The notes: generated by a model not told the origin, from the letters alone. DNA of 64,000 nucleotides from RYN-122 sp963761655 (GCA_963761655.1 CAVXHI010000010.1:140289-204288), one strand, 5' to 3'. Counted from the stretch's first letter, positions 8,804-17,273 are shown. Translations and numbers: made by a program.

Positions 8804-9580
8804 GTGCACACCCTGCGGACCGGTTCTGGTCGTCCCCTCGTCCTCGTCCCCGGCGTCGGTGCGGACACCGGCACCTGGAGCCCGGTGCTCGCCGGGCTGG
8901 AGGCGCAGCGGGAGGTCGTCCGGCTCGACCTGCCCGGCTTCGGGAAGACCCCGATGCCCCCGGGCGACTACACCCTCGCGGGGCTGGCCGACGCCCTCGA
9001 GGCCCACCTGCGGGCCGAGGACCTGACCGGGGCCGACCTCGTCGGCAGCTCGATGGGGGCCCGCCTCGTGCTCGAGATGGCCCGCCGCGGGGTCGGCCGG
9101 AGCGTCGTCGCCCTCGACCCGGGCGGCTTCTGGAGCCCGGGGCAGAAGAAGGTCTTCGGGGCGACCCTCGCCGCCAGCGTCGCCCTGGTGCGCGCCCTGC
9201 GACCCGCCCTGCCCGCCCTGCTGGCCACCCCGGTCGGGCGGACCGCGCTGCTCGCCCAGCTGTCGGCGAAGCCCTGGGCGGTCGACCGCGACTACGCCGT
9301 CCGGGAGGTGCAGGGCCTGGCCGACTCCCCCGGCACCAGCCCGGCGATCAGGGCCCTGTCGACCGGGCCCGACCAGGAGGGCGCGCCCGCGGGCGCCCTG
9401 CCCGGACCCGTGCTCGCGGTCTGGGGGTCGCAGGACCGCGTCACGCTCCCCAGCCAGGCCGCGACCCTGCAGCAGCGCTTCCCCGACGCCGTCGTCGAGG
9501 TGTGGAAGGGCTGCGGGCACTTCCCGCACTGGGACCAGCCGGCCCGGACCGTGGAGGCGGTGCTGCGCCACACCGCCTGA
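8804..9580 (+). CDS. Alpha/beta hydrolase
   Basis: A 258-aa cytoplasmic hydrolase from a GTG at 8804. It shows the oxyanion region LVLVPGVGADTGTW, the nucleophile elbow VGSSMGARL (Ser near residue 82), the acid in VWGSQDRVT and the catalytic His in GCGHFPHWDQP. That is a complete triad in the usual order and family length. Substrate cannot be inferred. The frame stays open far upstream, but the GTG gives the normal family start. Its stop at 9580 abuts the convergent dienelactone hydrolase gene. Confidence 0.85.
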   Translation: MHTLRTGSGRPLVLVPGVGADTGTWSPVLAGLEAQREVVRLDLPGFGKTPMPPGDYTLAGLADALEAHLRAEDLTGADLVGSSMGARLVLEMARRGVGRSVVALDPGGFWSPGQKKVFGATLAASVALVRALRPALPALLATPVGRTALLAQLSAKPWAVDRDYAVREVQGLADSPGTSPAIRALSTGPDQEGAPAGALPGPVLAVWGSQDRVTLPSQAATLQQRFPDAVVEVWKGCGHFPHWDQPARTVEAVLRHTA

Positions 9581-9581
9581 G

Positions 9582-10292
9582 TCAGCGCAGGTGCTCGCCC
9601 AGGAAGCCGAGCGTGCTCGTCCAGGCGGCGGACGCGGCCGCCTCGTCGTACATCGACGGGGCGTCCCAGTTCGAGAACGCGTGGCCGGCGTCGTAGCGCT
9701 CGAGGCGCATGCCGGGGCGGCCCTGCACGGCGGCCTCGACCTCGGCGACGTCCGCCTGGGAGATCCACGGGTCGCGGTCGCCGTAGTGGAAGAGCACCGG
9801 GCAGGGGACGTCGTCCAGCATCCCGAGCAGGCCGTTGTTGCCCGAGCCGTAGTAGCTGACGGCGGCGTCGAGGCCCTTGCCGTCGACCCGGCTCCTCGCG
9901 GCGGCCAGGAAGGCCAGCGTCCCGCCGAGGCAGAACCCGACGGCGCCGGCCGTGCCCGTGCACTCGGGCAGGGACAGCAGCTGCGCGTGGGTCGCCGACA
10001 CGTCCTCCGGGACGGTGTCCCAGTCCAGCCGCCCGACCATCGCCATGCACTCCTCGAGCGAGGACTCGTCCTTGCGCTCGAACCCGGGCTCGATCCGCCA
10101 GAACACGTCCGGCACGAGCACGACGAAGCCCTCGCGGGCCAGCCGGTCGGCCAGGCCGCGCATGTTGTCGTTGACCCCGAAGATCTCCTGGAACAGCAGG
10201 ATCCCGGGGCCGGGGCGGTCGGGGACGGCGCAGTGCGCGGAGAAGGTCCGCCCGTCGGAGGCGGTCACGGTCTCGGTGCGCGTCGTCGTCAC
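9582..10292 (-). CDS. Dienelactone hydrolase family protein
   Basis: A 236-aa alpha/beta hydrolase of the DLH family (cysteine-nucleophile class). It carries LFQEIFGVNDNMRGLADRL near the N-terminus, the nucleophile elbow GAVGFCLGGTLA with Cys, the acid in HYGDRDPW and the His in YDAGHAFSN. Members hydrolyse dienelactone in chloroaromatic breakdown, but many actinobacterial copies are general carboxylesterases. The GTG start at 10292 is supported by a -10 box six bases upstream. It lies 17 bp after the second YbjN gene, so it may be read from its own promoter or as the tail of the mshA operon. Confidence 0.9.
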   Translation of the reverse strand: MTTTRTETVTASDGRTFSAHCAVPDRPGPGILLFQEIFGVNDNMRGLADRLAREGFVVLVPDVFWRIEPGFERKDESSLEECMAMVGRLDWDTVPEDVSATHAQLLSLPECTGTAGAVGFCLGGTLAFLAAARSRVDGKGLDAAVSYYGSGNNGLLGMLDDVPCPVLFHYGDRDPWISQADVAEVEAAVQGRPGMRLERYDAGHAFSNWDAPSMYDEAAASAAWTSTLGFLGEHLR

Positions 10293-10298
10293 GGCGCG

Positions 10299-10304
10299 AC
10301 CCTA
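10299..10304 (-). promoter_or_regulatory. Leaderless-type -10 box of the DLH gene
   Basis: On the minus strand TAGGGT lies six bases upstream of the GTG at 10292, in the 17-bp gap after the YbjN gene. It overlaps a small palindrome, TAGGGCCCTA. Confidence 0.5.
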
Positions 10305-10309
10305 GGGCC

Positions 10310-10828
10310 CTACCTGCGGACGTCGCGCCGGGGCGCGCGGTCCGGCGTCCCGGCGGGGCGGCGTCCTGCACCGTCCATCCGCACCTTGGCCGCGAGGGCG
10401 TCGTCGCCGTCGAGCGCCGGTCCGTAGGCCAGGGCCTGGAGCTTCGGGCCGTCCGCCTCGAGCAGGTCGTGCACCTCGCCGAGCACCCCGTCGAGGCCGC
10501 GGTCGGACAGCGCCTCGAGCGGGAGGGACCCGACGAGGAACAGGTCCCCGACGTCGTCGGTGGCGTAGTGCACGGTCCGCAGCCCGAGGTTGCGGCGCAG
10601 CAGGTGGGCGTGGACCCGGCCTGTGTCGGCCCCGGTGATCATGTGCATGACGAAGGCCTCGAGCTGCACCGCCTGCTCCCCCGCGACGAGCCACAGCCAG
10701 GTCCGGGGGCGCTTGGCGCCGTGCAGCTCGACGACGTACGCCCCGGCCTCGACCCGCTCGAACGGGACGGCGAGCTCGGTCAGCAGGTGGAGCAGCTTCC
10801 CGTCGAGGTGCCAGACGGTGCCGTTCAC
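10310..10828 (-). CDS. YbjN-domain protein (second of a tandem pair)
   Basis: A 172-aa protein from a GTG whose first four bases (GTGA) overlap the stop of the preceding YbjN gene, implying translational coupling. It has the family pattern WLWLVAGEQAVQLEAFVMHM, HLLRRNLGLRTVHYA and DVGDLFLVGSLPLEALS, with conserved LLRRN and D(V/L)(Y/F)LVG blocks shared with its neighbour. It has an extra basic, proline-rich tail. YbjN-domain proteins resemble secretion chaperones; the function next to mshA is unknown. Confidence 0.85.
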   Translation of the reverse strand: MNGTVWHLDGKLLHLLTELAVPFERVEAGAYVVELHGAKRPRTWLWLVAGEQAVQLEAFVMHMITGADTGRVHAHLLRRNLGLRTVHYATDDVGDLFLVGSLPLEALSDRGLDGVLGEVHDLLEADGPKLQALAYGPALDGDDALAAKVRMDGAGRRPAGTPDRAPRRDVRR

Positions 10829-11322
10829 GCGTCCGGGCTGGCGAACCGGGCGAAGGCCGCCAGGTTCGCGGTCGACTCGCCGTTCTTCTCGCGCCAGGCC
10901 CACTCCCGCTTGATCGAGCCGGCGAACCCGAGCTCGAGCAGGGTGTCGAAGGTGGAGTCGGCGTACTCGAGGACGGCGCCGAGGATGCGGTCGACCTCGT
11001 CGGGGGTGATCGACGGCAGGGGCAGCCGCCCCACGAGGTAGACGTCGCCGACGGCGTCCATCGAGAAGGCCACGGCGTACATGCGGGCGTTCCGGCGCAG
11101 CAGGAAGCGCTGGAACTCCTCGTGGTTCTCGTCGGGCTTGCGGCAGACGAACGCCTCGACGAGCAGCGAGTGCGCCCCGGCGACCAGCCAGACGTTGGTG
11201 AAGAGCTTGTGCGTGCCGGGGAGCTTGACGAAGAACGAGCCCTCGGACGGCGAGTGGAAGTCGAGGGCGTTCTCGAGCAGGGCACCCTCGATCACCCCGT
11301 GGATCTCACTGTGGACGGTCAC
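10825..11322 (-). CDS. YbjN-domain protein following mshA (Rv0487-like)
   Basis: A 165-aa soluble protein. Its GTG start overlaps the mshA stop (GTGA, 11319-11322). Conserved blocks are FTNVWLVAGAHSLLVEAFVC, FLLRRNARMYAVAFSMDAVG and DVYLVGRLPLPSI. In mycobacteria a protein of this family also sits directly after mshA, so the link with mycothiol synthesis is a conserved context, though no biochemical role is established. The neighbour downstream is a paralog. Confidence 0.88.
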   Translation of the reverse strand: MTVHSEIHGVIEGALLENALDFHSPSEGSFFVKLPGTHKLFTNVWLVAGAHSLLVEAFVCRKPDENHEEFQRFLLRRNARMYAVAFSMDAVGDVYLVGRLPLPSITPDEVDRILGAVLEYADSTFDTLLELGFAGSIKREWAWREKNGESTANLAAFARFASPDA

Positions 11323-12572
11323 GAGACCGCAGCCTGCCGTGCCCGCTCGGCGAGCGCACTCCGGTAGGTGGTGAGCAGCCCCGACGCCGTCCGGCCCCAG
11401 GAGAAGCCGGCGGCGTGCTCGACGGCGCCCAGGGACAGCAGCGGGCGCTCGCGGACGGCCCGGGTGAGCGCGGCGGCCCAGTCGTCGGAGGAGTGCCCGG
11501 GCACCAGGATCCCGCTGACGCCGTCGCGGACGGTGGTGCGCAGGCCGCCGACGTCGGTGGCGACGACGGGCGTGCCGCACGCCTGGGCCTCGAGGGCCAC
11601 CAGGCCGAACGACTCGTTGTGCGAGGGGACGGCGACGACGTCGGCCGCGGCGTACCAGTCCCGGAGGCGGTCGCGGCCCGACGGGGCCTCGAACCGGACC
11701 GGGAGGTCGAGCTCGGCGGCGAGCGCCCGGAGCAGCTCGGGCTCGCCGCCGCCGTTGCCGCTCGGACCGCCGACGACCGCGACGACCGTCCGCGCGCGCA
11801 GGGCGGGGTCGAGGCGGGCGGCGGCCCGGAGCAGCACGTCGGGCGCCTTGAGAGGCTGCAGGCGCCCGACGAACAGCAGCAGGACGGCGTCGGGCGGGAC
11901 GCCGATGCTCGTCCTGGCACTCGTGGCCTCTCCCGGCCGGAAGTGCTCCAGGTCGACGCCGGGCGCCACGGTCACGACCCGGCGGGCGTCGGCGTCGTAC
12001 AGCTCGACCAGCTCGCGGGCCTCGTCGGCCGTGTTCGCGACCAGGCGGTCGGCGGCGGCCACGACCTGCTCCTCGCCGACGACGCGGCGCAGCGGCTCGG
12101 GTGCGTCCCCGACCGCGAGCGCGAGGTTCTTGACCTTGGCCAGGGTGTGCGCGGTGTGGACGAGCGGGACGTCCCAGCGCTCGGTCGCCAGCCAGCCGAC
12201 CTGCCCCGACAGCCAGTAGTGCGAGTGGACGACGTCGTAGAAGCCGGGCTCGTGCCGGGCCTCGGCGCGCAGGACGCCGGAGGTCAGCGCGCACAGCTGC
12301 GACGGCAGGTCCTCCTTGCTCATCCCCTCGAACGGGCCCGCCGTGAGGTGGTGCACCGTCACGCCGGGGACGACCTCGACCGACGGCGGCAGGTCCGAGC
12401 TCGTCGCCCGGGTGAAGACCTCGACCTCGACGCCGAGGTCGGCGAGCCGCTTGCTGGTCTCGAGGACGTAGACGTTCATGCCGCCGGCGTCGCCCGTGCC
12501 GGGCTGCTCGAGCGGGGACGTGTGGACCGAGAGCACGGCGATGCGACGCGGGTGCAACGTGGACAGGTTCAC
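11319..12572 (-). CDS. mshA: D-inositol-3-phosphate glycosyltransferase (mycothiol biosynthesis)
   Basis: Transfers GlcNAc from UDP-GlcNAc to 1L-inositol 3-phosphate, the first step of mycothiol synthesis. A GT-B glycosyltransferase of family GT4, 417 aa. Signatures: the N-terminal glycine loop GTGDAGGMNVYV, VVHSHYWLSGQVGW, the phosphate-contacting VGRLQPLKAPDVL, and the C-terminal EX7E motif in ESFGLVALEAQACGTPVVA. The GTG at 12572 is preferred because GAGAGGTGG precedes it and it gives the normal length; an in-frame start at 12611 is possible. It is first in an operon with two YbjN genes. Confidence 0.95.
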   Translation of the reverse strand: MNLSTLHPRRIAVLSVHTSPLEQPGTGDAGGMNVYVLETSKRLADLGVEVEVFTRATSSDLPPSVEVVPGVTVHHLTAGPFEGMSKEDLPSQLCALTSGVLRAEARHEPGFYDVVHSHYWLSGQVGWLATERWDVPLVHTAHTLAKVKNLALAVGDAPEPLRRVVGEEQVVAAADRLVANTADEARELVELYDADARRVVTVAPGVDLEHFRPGEATSARTSIGVPPDAVLLLFVGRLQPLKAPDVLLRAAARLDPALRARTVVAVVGGPSGNGGGEPELLRALAAELDLPVRFEAPSGRDRLRDWYAAADVVAVPSHNESFGLVALEAQACGTPVVATDVGGLRTTVRDGVSGILVPGHSSDDWAAALTRAVRERPLLSLGAVEHAAGFSWGRTASGLLTTYRSALAERARQAAVS

Positions 12573-12634
12573 GGTCCACCTCTCGGTCTGGGGTCCGGAC
12601 GACCCAACCATGCCCGTTCCGGCATGCTTCCCGC

Positions 12635-13363
12635 ATGCGGACAGCGGTGGTCACAGGGGCGAGCAGCGGCATCGGGGCGGCGACGGCCCTGCGGCTGGCC
12701 GCCGAGGGCTGGACGGTCGTCGCGGCGGCCCGCCGGCTGGACCGGCTGGGGGCGCTCTCGGCGCAGCACCCGGGCATCCGCCCGCAGGCCCTCGACGTCA
12801 CCGACCCCCGCTCGGTCGAGCAGCTGGCCGACGCCGTGGAGGCGTGCGACCTCGTGGTGGCCAACGCCGGTGGCGCCCTGGACCTCGCGCCCCTGGAGAC
12901 CGCCGACGTCGACGCCTGGGCCCGGATGTACGACCTCAACGTCCTCGGCACGGTCCGGACGGTCCAGGCGCTGCTCCCGCAGCTGCGTGCCTCCCGCGGC
13001 CAGGTCGTCATGACCGGCTCGACCGCCGGGCGCTGGGCCTACGAGAACGGGGGCGGCTACGTCGCGGCGAAGTTCGCGGTCAGGGCGCTGCGCGAGGTGC
13101 TGCGGCTCGAGACGGTGTCCTACGGGGTCCGCGTCAGCGAGGTCGCGCCCGGGATGGTGCAGACCGAGGAGTTCAGCCTCACCCGGTTCGCCGGTGACCG
13201 GGAGAAGGCCGACGCGGTCTACGCCGGCGTCGACGCCCTGACCGCCGACGACGTCGCCGACGCCATCGTCTGGGTCGCGTCCCGGCCGGCCCACGTGAAC
13301 ATCGACCTCGTCCAGCTGACGCCGCAGCAGCAGGCGGCGTCCTACAAGGTCGACCGCCGGTAG
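12635..13363 (+). CDS. SDR-family NAD(P)-dependent oxidoreductase
   Basis: A 242-aa classical short-chain dehydrogenase. It has the cofactor loop TGASSGIGAA near the N-terminus, ALDVTDPRS, the NAG motif in VVANAGGALDL, and the catalytic Ser/Tyr/Lys in MTGSTAGRWAYENGGGYVAAK. The Tyr-xxx-Lys lies in GYVAAKFA. The short adenine-loop residues AARRLDRL favour NADP. A C-terminal extension ends VNIDLVQLTPQQQAASYKVDRR, seen in SDRs close to YdfG-type 3-hydroxy-acid dehydrogenases. It is divergent from mshA by about 60 bp. Substrate unknown. Confidence 0.9.
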   Translation: MRTAVVTGASSGIGAATALRLAAEGWTVVAAARRLDRLGALSAQHPGIRPQALDVTDPRSVEQLADAVEACDLVVANAGGALDLAPLETADVDAWARMYDLNVLGTVRTVQALLPQLRASRGQVVMTGSTAGRWAYENGGGYVAAKFAVRALREVLRLETVSYGVRVSEVAPGMVQTEEFSLTRFAGDREKADAVYAGVDALTADDVADAIVWVASRPAHVNIDLVQLTPQQQAASYKVDRR

Positions 13364-13428
13364 GTGCCCGGCGTCATGATCGACGGATGCTCGAACAGCG
13401 ATCCGCACGCCGGGCGCTGTCCCAGGCT

Positions 13429-13442
13429 CCGTTGATCAACGG
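13429..13442. promoter_or_regulatory. 14-bp palindrome, possible operator
   Basis: CCGTTGATCAACGG is a perfect palindrome ending six bases before the GTG of the methyltransferase gene. The position would block initiation if a dimeric protein bound it. It is noticeably less GC-rich than the surroundings. Confidence 0.4.
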
Positions 13443-13448
13443 TTCCGC

Positions 13449-14270
13449 GTGAGCCCCAAGCGCTACGCGGCCGGCCGCGCCCGCACCCTGGGCCTGCCCA
13501 CCCGCGGGACGACGGCGCCGAACCGGCTGCGGCGGGTCGACCGGTGGCTGGCCGCGGTCCACGGGGAGCTCCTGCGCAGCGCGGAGACGCCGCTGGTGGT
13601 CGACCTCGGGTACGGCGCCACCCCCGTCACGGCGGTCGAGCTGCGGGAGCGGCTGTCGGCGGTCCGGCCCGACGTCGAGGTGGTGGGCCTGGAGATCGAC
13701 CCGTCGCGGGTGGCCGACGCGCAGCACGCGACCCGGCCCGGCCTGTCGTTCCGGCGGGGCGGCTTCGAGCTGGCCGGGCTGCGTCCCGTCGTCGTCCGGG
13801 CGCTGAACGTCCTGCGCCAGTACGACGAGGCCGCCGCCGCAGAGGCCTGGCAGACCCTGCTGGCCGGGCTCGCCCCCGGAGGCCTGCTGGTGGAGGGCAC
13901 CTGCGACGAGCTGGGGCGGCGCGCCGCCTGGGTGGCCCTCACCGCCGACGGGCCGCAGACGCTGACCCTGGCCGCGCACCTGCCGACCCTGGACCGGCCG
14001 TCGTCGCTGGCCGAGCGGCTGCCGAAGGCCCTCATCCACCACAACGTCCCCGGCGAGCCCGTGCACGCGCTCCTGGCGCAGCTGGACGACGCCTGGGACC
14101 GGTCCGCCCCGTTCGCGACGTACGGGCCGCGTCAGCGGTGGGTGGCGGCCTGCGGGCTCCTGGACGGCGTCGACGCGCGCCGGGCCCGGTTCGGGGAGCT
14201 CACCGTCCCCTGGGAACGGGTCCGGACAGCAGGAGAGGCCGTCCCCCGCAGCGGGGACGGCCTCTCCTGA
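13449..14270 (+). CDS. Class I SAM-dependent methyltransferase
   Basis: A 273-aa protein from a GTG. It has the Rossmann motif I as VVDLGYGATPVTAVEL (about residues 50-65), the acidic adenosine-binding strand VEVVGLEIDPSRV and motif LLAGLAPGGLLVEGTCDELG. The motif arrangement resembles a small actinobacterial family usually annotated as class I methyltransferase; the substrate is unknown. Its last codons contribute to a strong bidirectional terminator. A palindrome lies immediately upstream of the start. Confidence 0.8.
   Translation: MSPKRYAAGRARTLGLPTRGTTAPNRLRRVDRWLAAVHGELLRSAETPLVVDLGYGATPVTAVELRERLSAVRPDVEVVGLEIDPSRVADAQHATRPGLSFRRGGFELAGLRPVVVRALNVLRQYDEAAAAEAWQTLLAGLAPGGLLVEGTCDELGRRAAWVALTADGPQTLTLAAHLPTLDRPSSLAERLPKALIHHNVPGEPVHALLAQLDDAWDRSAPFATYGPRQRWVAACGLLDGVDARRARFGELTVPWERVRTAGEAVPRSGDGLS
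14231..14268. terminator. Bidirectional intrinsic-type terminator
   Basis: A perfect 16-bp stem (14231-14246 pairing with 14253-14268) encloses a six-base loop. It overlaps the last codons of the methyltransferase gene and lies between two convergent genes, so it can serve both. There is no long T run. Confidence 0.75.
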
Positions 14271-14283
14271 CGGGGTGCGGGGA

Positions 14284-14706
14284 CTACTCGGACAGCAGCA
14301 GGGCGAGCTCGGCGTCGAGGTCGACGACCTCCTCCTCGGAGCCCGTCGGCACCGCGAGGTAGGTCTGCTGGAGGAACTCGACGAGGGCGTCGCGGTCGAT
14401 CTCGAACAGGGCCGAGCCGGAGGGGGAGGCCATCGCCAGGTTGACGACGCGGGCGCCACCGGAGGCGGACGGCCACACGCGGACGTCGCCCTCGCCGACC
14501 GTCGTGGCGACGCCGTCGGTGAGCAGCTGCCGGGCGAACATCCACTCGACGGTGCCGTCGCCGTCGGCGCCGGTCTGGAAGGCGACGCGGACGGCCCACG
14601 GGTCGGCCGACTCGTAGCGCAGGCCGGCGAGCACGGGGAGCGAGGGACCGCCGGGGACGACGAGGCGGAGCTCGAGCTCGGTCTGGACGGAGGCGATGCG
14701 GGTCAT
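14284..14706 (-). CDS. SsgA/SsgB-family sporulation and cell-division regulator
   Basis: A 140-aa SsgA-like protein. In Streptomyces SsgB recruits FtsZ to future sporulation septa. The sequence follows the family closely: ELELRLVVPGGPSLPVLAGL, RYESADPWAVRVAFQTG, VEWMFARQLLTDGV, GDVRVWPS, and the tail EEEVVDLDAELALLLSE. The overall pattern, length and the single-domain form fit SsgB better than the other paralogs, but I cannot exclude another SALP. The start at 14706 gives the normal N-terminus. It is convergent with the methyltransferase and divergent from the 81-aa gene. Confidence 0.88.
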   Translation of the reverse strand: MTRIASVQTELELRLVVPGGPSLPVLAGLRYESADPWAVRVAFQTGADGDGTVEWMFARQLLTDGVATTVGEGDVRVWPSASGGARVVNLAMASPSGSALFEIDRDALVEFLQQTYLAVPTGSEEEVVDLDAELALLLSE

Positions 14707-14901
14707 GTCGGAGTCCCTCGGGTCGGTGGTGCTGCTGCGGTGTGCGGCGACACCCGGAGCAACGAGGCCCGGCCGGGGGAGACACGGGCAGCCACGACTC
14801 TCACCCCAGCGGGTGACGCGCAGAACGGGGCAGAGCCGGACACATCCCGGCGTACTGGCGGGGTACTCGTCCCCGCATGACGATCCGACAGGAGCTCCCC
14901 C

Positions 14902-15147
14902 GTGGCTGACGACCTGGTCCTGCTGCGCGGCGGCAGCCGCGACGGCGAGTCGACGACCGTGGCCGACGGCGTGCGCCGGCTGCTCGCCGCCTCGGTCGCC
15001 CCCGGCCTCATCGACGTCTACGAGGCGAACGGCGAGACCCAGCACGTGCCGGGCAACGACACCGACGCCCTCGTGTTCGTCCACGCCGGGCAGGAGCCGG
15101 TGGGCGACACCGCCCCCGAGATGCTCCACCCGCCGCAGGGCCACTGA
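14902..15147 (+). CDS. Small hypothetical protein
   Basis: An 81-aa acidic soluble protein from a GTG with AGGAG eight bases upstream. Its sequence (DLVLLRGGSRDGESTTVADG ... YEANGETQHVPGNDTDALVF) suggests a compact beta-rich fold and ends in a flexible, proline-rich tail. No known motif. It lies 195 bp from ssgB on the opposite strand, in a gap with no other gene. Codon bias and ribosome site support a real gene. Confidence 0.7.
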   Translation: MADDLVLLRGGSRDGESTTVADGVRRLLAASVAPGLIDVYEANGETQHVPGNDTDALVFVHAGQEPVGDTAPEMLHPPQGH

Positions 15148-15160
15148 CAGCCGGGCGCCA

Positions 15161-16183
15161 CTAGGACGGCGCGGGACGCCGCCGCAGCACCACCAGCACC
15201 AGCCCGGCCACCAGCAGCACCACGGCCACGCTCGCGGCCGCGACCACGAGCACGAAGGTCTTCGACACACCACTCGAGCCCGAGCGGACCCCGTCCGCCT
15301 GGACGCCCTGACCGGCAGCGCCGGCCTGTCCCTGCCCGGGCGGGGCCAGCGTGGCTTCGCCCGAGAAGCTGACCGGCGTCAGGCCCGCCGCCGTGAGCCC
15401 GACCGTGATCCGGTACGACCCCGGCACCAGCGCCTCGGGCCAGCGGACCGGGTAGTGCAGGGGGTCGCCGGGCAGCAGGGTGTCCAGCGCGCGCCGCTCG
15501 GTCCGGTCGTAGCCGGCTCGCTGGACGCGCACCGTCATCTGCGGGCGGGCCAGCCGCCGGCCGGTGTTGTCGAGGCCGACGACGACGACCGGACTGCCCG
15601 TGCCGGCGAGCGGCTCCAACGCCGCGCCCCGGACGGCGAGGGCTGTCGGGGCCGGCCCGGCGACCCGAACGAGCGCCCCGATGACCGAGCGGCCGACCGT
15701 GGTGACCTGGAGGGGTCCGGCACTGCCGGCCGATCCCTGGACGTCCTGGAACGCGAGCCCGGCCAGGTGGTCACCCGGCGTCGCGCCGGCCGGGACCTGG
15801 ACTGTGAAGGGGACGACCACCCGGCCGCCGGAGGGCACGGTGACCCGGGAGGAGCCCAGGCGGATCCAGTCCGCCGCGTCGGACGACGGGGCGCCCGCGT
15901 CGCGGTAGGACGCTCCGGAGGCGTCGGCGGTGACGGCGTCCACGGCGGAGACCGCGTAGGTGGCGTCCCGGCTCTCGCCGTTGGTGACCACGACACCGTT
16001 GGCCAGCCGGCTTCCGGGCGCGGTGGACCAGGTGAAGTAGGAGCTCTCGGCCCCCAGCTCGGAGGTCGGGCGCTCAGGCGACAGGCTGATGCCGCCTCCG
16101 GGTGTCTGTCCCACGGCTGCGGCGCCGCCCGTCCCGAGGAGGACGAGCGACGCCGCGAGCAGCGTGCAGGCAGTGCGGGTCAG
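15161..16183 (-). CDS. DUF916 (WxL-interacting) membrane-anchored surface protein
   Basis: About 340 aa. A CTG at 16183, with AGGAGC seven bases upstream and 11 bp after the previous stop, starts a signal peptide (TRTACTLLAASLVLLGTGGA); a GTG at 16114 would remove it. The mature part follows the DUF916 pattern: SLSPERPTSELGAESSYF, VVVTNGESRDATYAVSAVDA, ADWIRLGSSRVTVPSGG and VPAGATPGDHLAGLAF. A second beta domain follows (RRLARPQMTVRVQRAGYDRT). It ends with one transmembrane helix and RRRPAPS. Such proteins anchor WxL-domain partners to the wall; the gene just upstream encodes one. Confidence 0.82.
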   Translation of the reverse strand: MTRTACTLLAASLVLLGTGGAAAVGQTPGGGISLSPERPTSELGAESSYFTWSTAPGSRLANGVVVTNGESRDATYAVSAVDAVTADASGASYRDAGAPSSDAADWIRLGSSRVTVPSGGRVVVPFTVQVPAGATPGDHLAGLAFQDVQGSAGSAGPLQVTTVGRSVIGALVRVAGPAPTALAVRGAALEPLAGTGSPVVVVGLDNTGRRLARPQMTVRVQRAGYDRTERRALDTLLPGDPLHYPVRWPEALVPGSYRITVGLTAAGLTPVSFSGEATLAPPGQGQAGAAGQGVQADGVRSGSSGVSKTFVLVVAAASVAVVLLVAGLVLVVLRRRPAPS

Positions 16184-16196
16184 AGCAGTGCTCCTG

Positions 16197-17273
16197 TCAG
16201 GGCCCGGTCACCAGGGAGACGACCCAGGTGGACGAGTAGTTGCCCTTGTAGGCCTTTGCCGGCAGGGCGATCGAGAAGCCGGGTGTGATGGTCTGGTTGC
16301 CCATCCCGCTGTCCGCGGCAGCGGCGAACACCCTCGTCGCGGAGGCACCCAGGATACCCGTGAGCGTGCTGTTCACCGCCGGGGCGCAGTCGACGCCGGC
16401 CGCGCAGACGCCTGCAGCCGGGGAGGTGAAGGTGACGGCCGAGCCCGGCAGCGCCTTGCCAGCGCTGTTGGTGAACGGCGTCGCGGCGATCTGCACGTTC
16501 CAGCCGGCGCCGGTGCCGCGCGCGTCGCTGACGAGCAGCGGGAGGCTGCCGGTCGCGGTCTTGTTGCCGCCGTCGAGCGTGACGCCGCTGATCGTCGGTG
16601 CGCCAGGAGCGGCGCCGAAGCCGATCTCACCGCCCTGCACGTTGAGGGGGGCGGTGACCACCGGGTCGGGCACGGTGACCTCGACACCGAAGACCGCGTC
16701 CTCACGCGGCCCCTCCCAGCCCTCGATGATGTCGACCGGGTAGATGTTGTAGGACGCGCCACTGGCGTAGTCCGTCGACGTCGTCGCCCAGCTGAGGTTG
16801 GTAGACGCGCACTGACCGTTGCCTGCCTGCTGCTCGACCTGCACGAGCAGTCCGTACTTCGTCCCCGCGACCACCGACGGCGCGTCGGCGTCCGCGAACG
16901 TCAGCCGCTTGACGACCTGGTCGCCGGAGACGGAGCTGTAGCCGGTGGCTCCGAGGTCGGTCTTCGGCTTCCCGCTGGCCGTCACGTCCGTGATCCGGTA
17001 ACGGACCACGCAGGTGGCGTTCACGGTCGACAGCACCGCGGTGGCGGCAGCGACGCGGCCGGAGTGCTCCGCCACGAACGTCTGCGCCAGCGTCCACACC
17101 GCGGGGATCGGCTTCGAGCTGAGCTGCCCGGTCACCTTGCTCGACAGGTTGCCGGCGTCCGGCAGGGTGCCTCCGGCGGAGGCGGCGCTGCCGAGTGCGG
17201 TCGCGGCGAGCATTCCGGCAAGGCCGAGCACGGCGGTGGCGGCGCGCGACCTGCGGATCAGGGTGCGGCTCAT
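16197..17273 (-). CDS. Secreted WxL-domain-like protein
   Basis: A 358-aa exported protein with a signal peptide (AAATALGSAASA region). The N-terminal half is a galactose-binding-like beta domain (WTLAQTFVAEHSGRVAAATA). The C-terminal half resembles a WxL domain: LPLLVSDARGTGAGWNVQIA and the closing KGNYSSTWVVSLVTGP, with W-x-V in place of the canonical W-x-L twice. Two cysteines (GVCAAGVDCAP) may pair. It is followed 13 bp later by a DUF916 gene, the partner type known in Firmicutes. GGAGG lies seven bases upstream of the ATG. Role is probably cell-surface attachment, by inference. Confidence 0.78.
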   Translation of the reverse strand: MSRTLIRRSRAATAVLGLAGMLAATALGSAASAGGTLPDAGNLSSKVTGQLSSKPIPAVWTLAQTFVAEHSGRVAAATAVLSTVNATCVVRYRITDVTASGKPKTDLGATGYSSVSGDQVVKRLTFADADAPSVVAGTKYGLLVQVEQQAGNGQCASTNLSWATTSTDYASGASYNIYPVDIIEGWEGPREDAVFGVEVTVPDPVVTAPLNVQGGEIGFGAAPGAPTISGVTLDGGNKTATGSLPLLVSDARGTGAGWNVQIAATPFTNSAGKALPGSAVTFTSPAAGVCAAGVDCAPAVNSTLTGILGASATRVFAAAADSGMGNQTITPGFSIALPAKAYKGNYSSTWVVSLVTGP

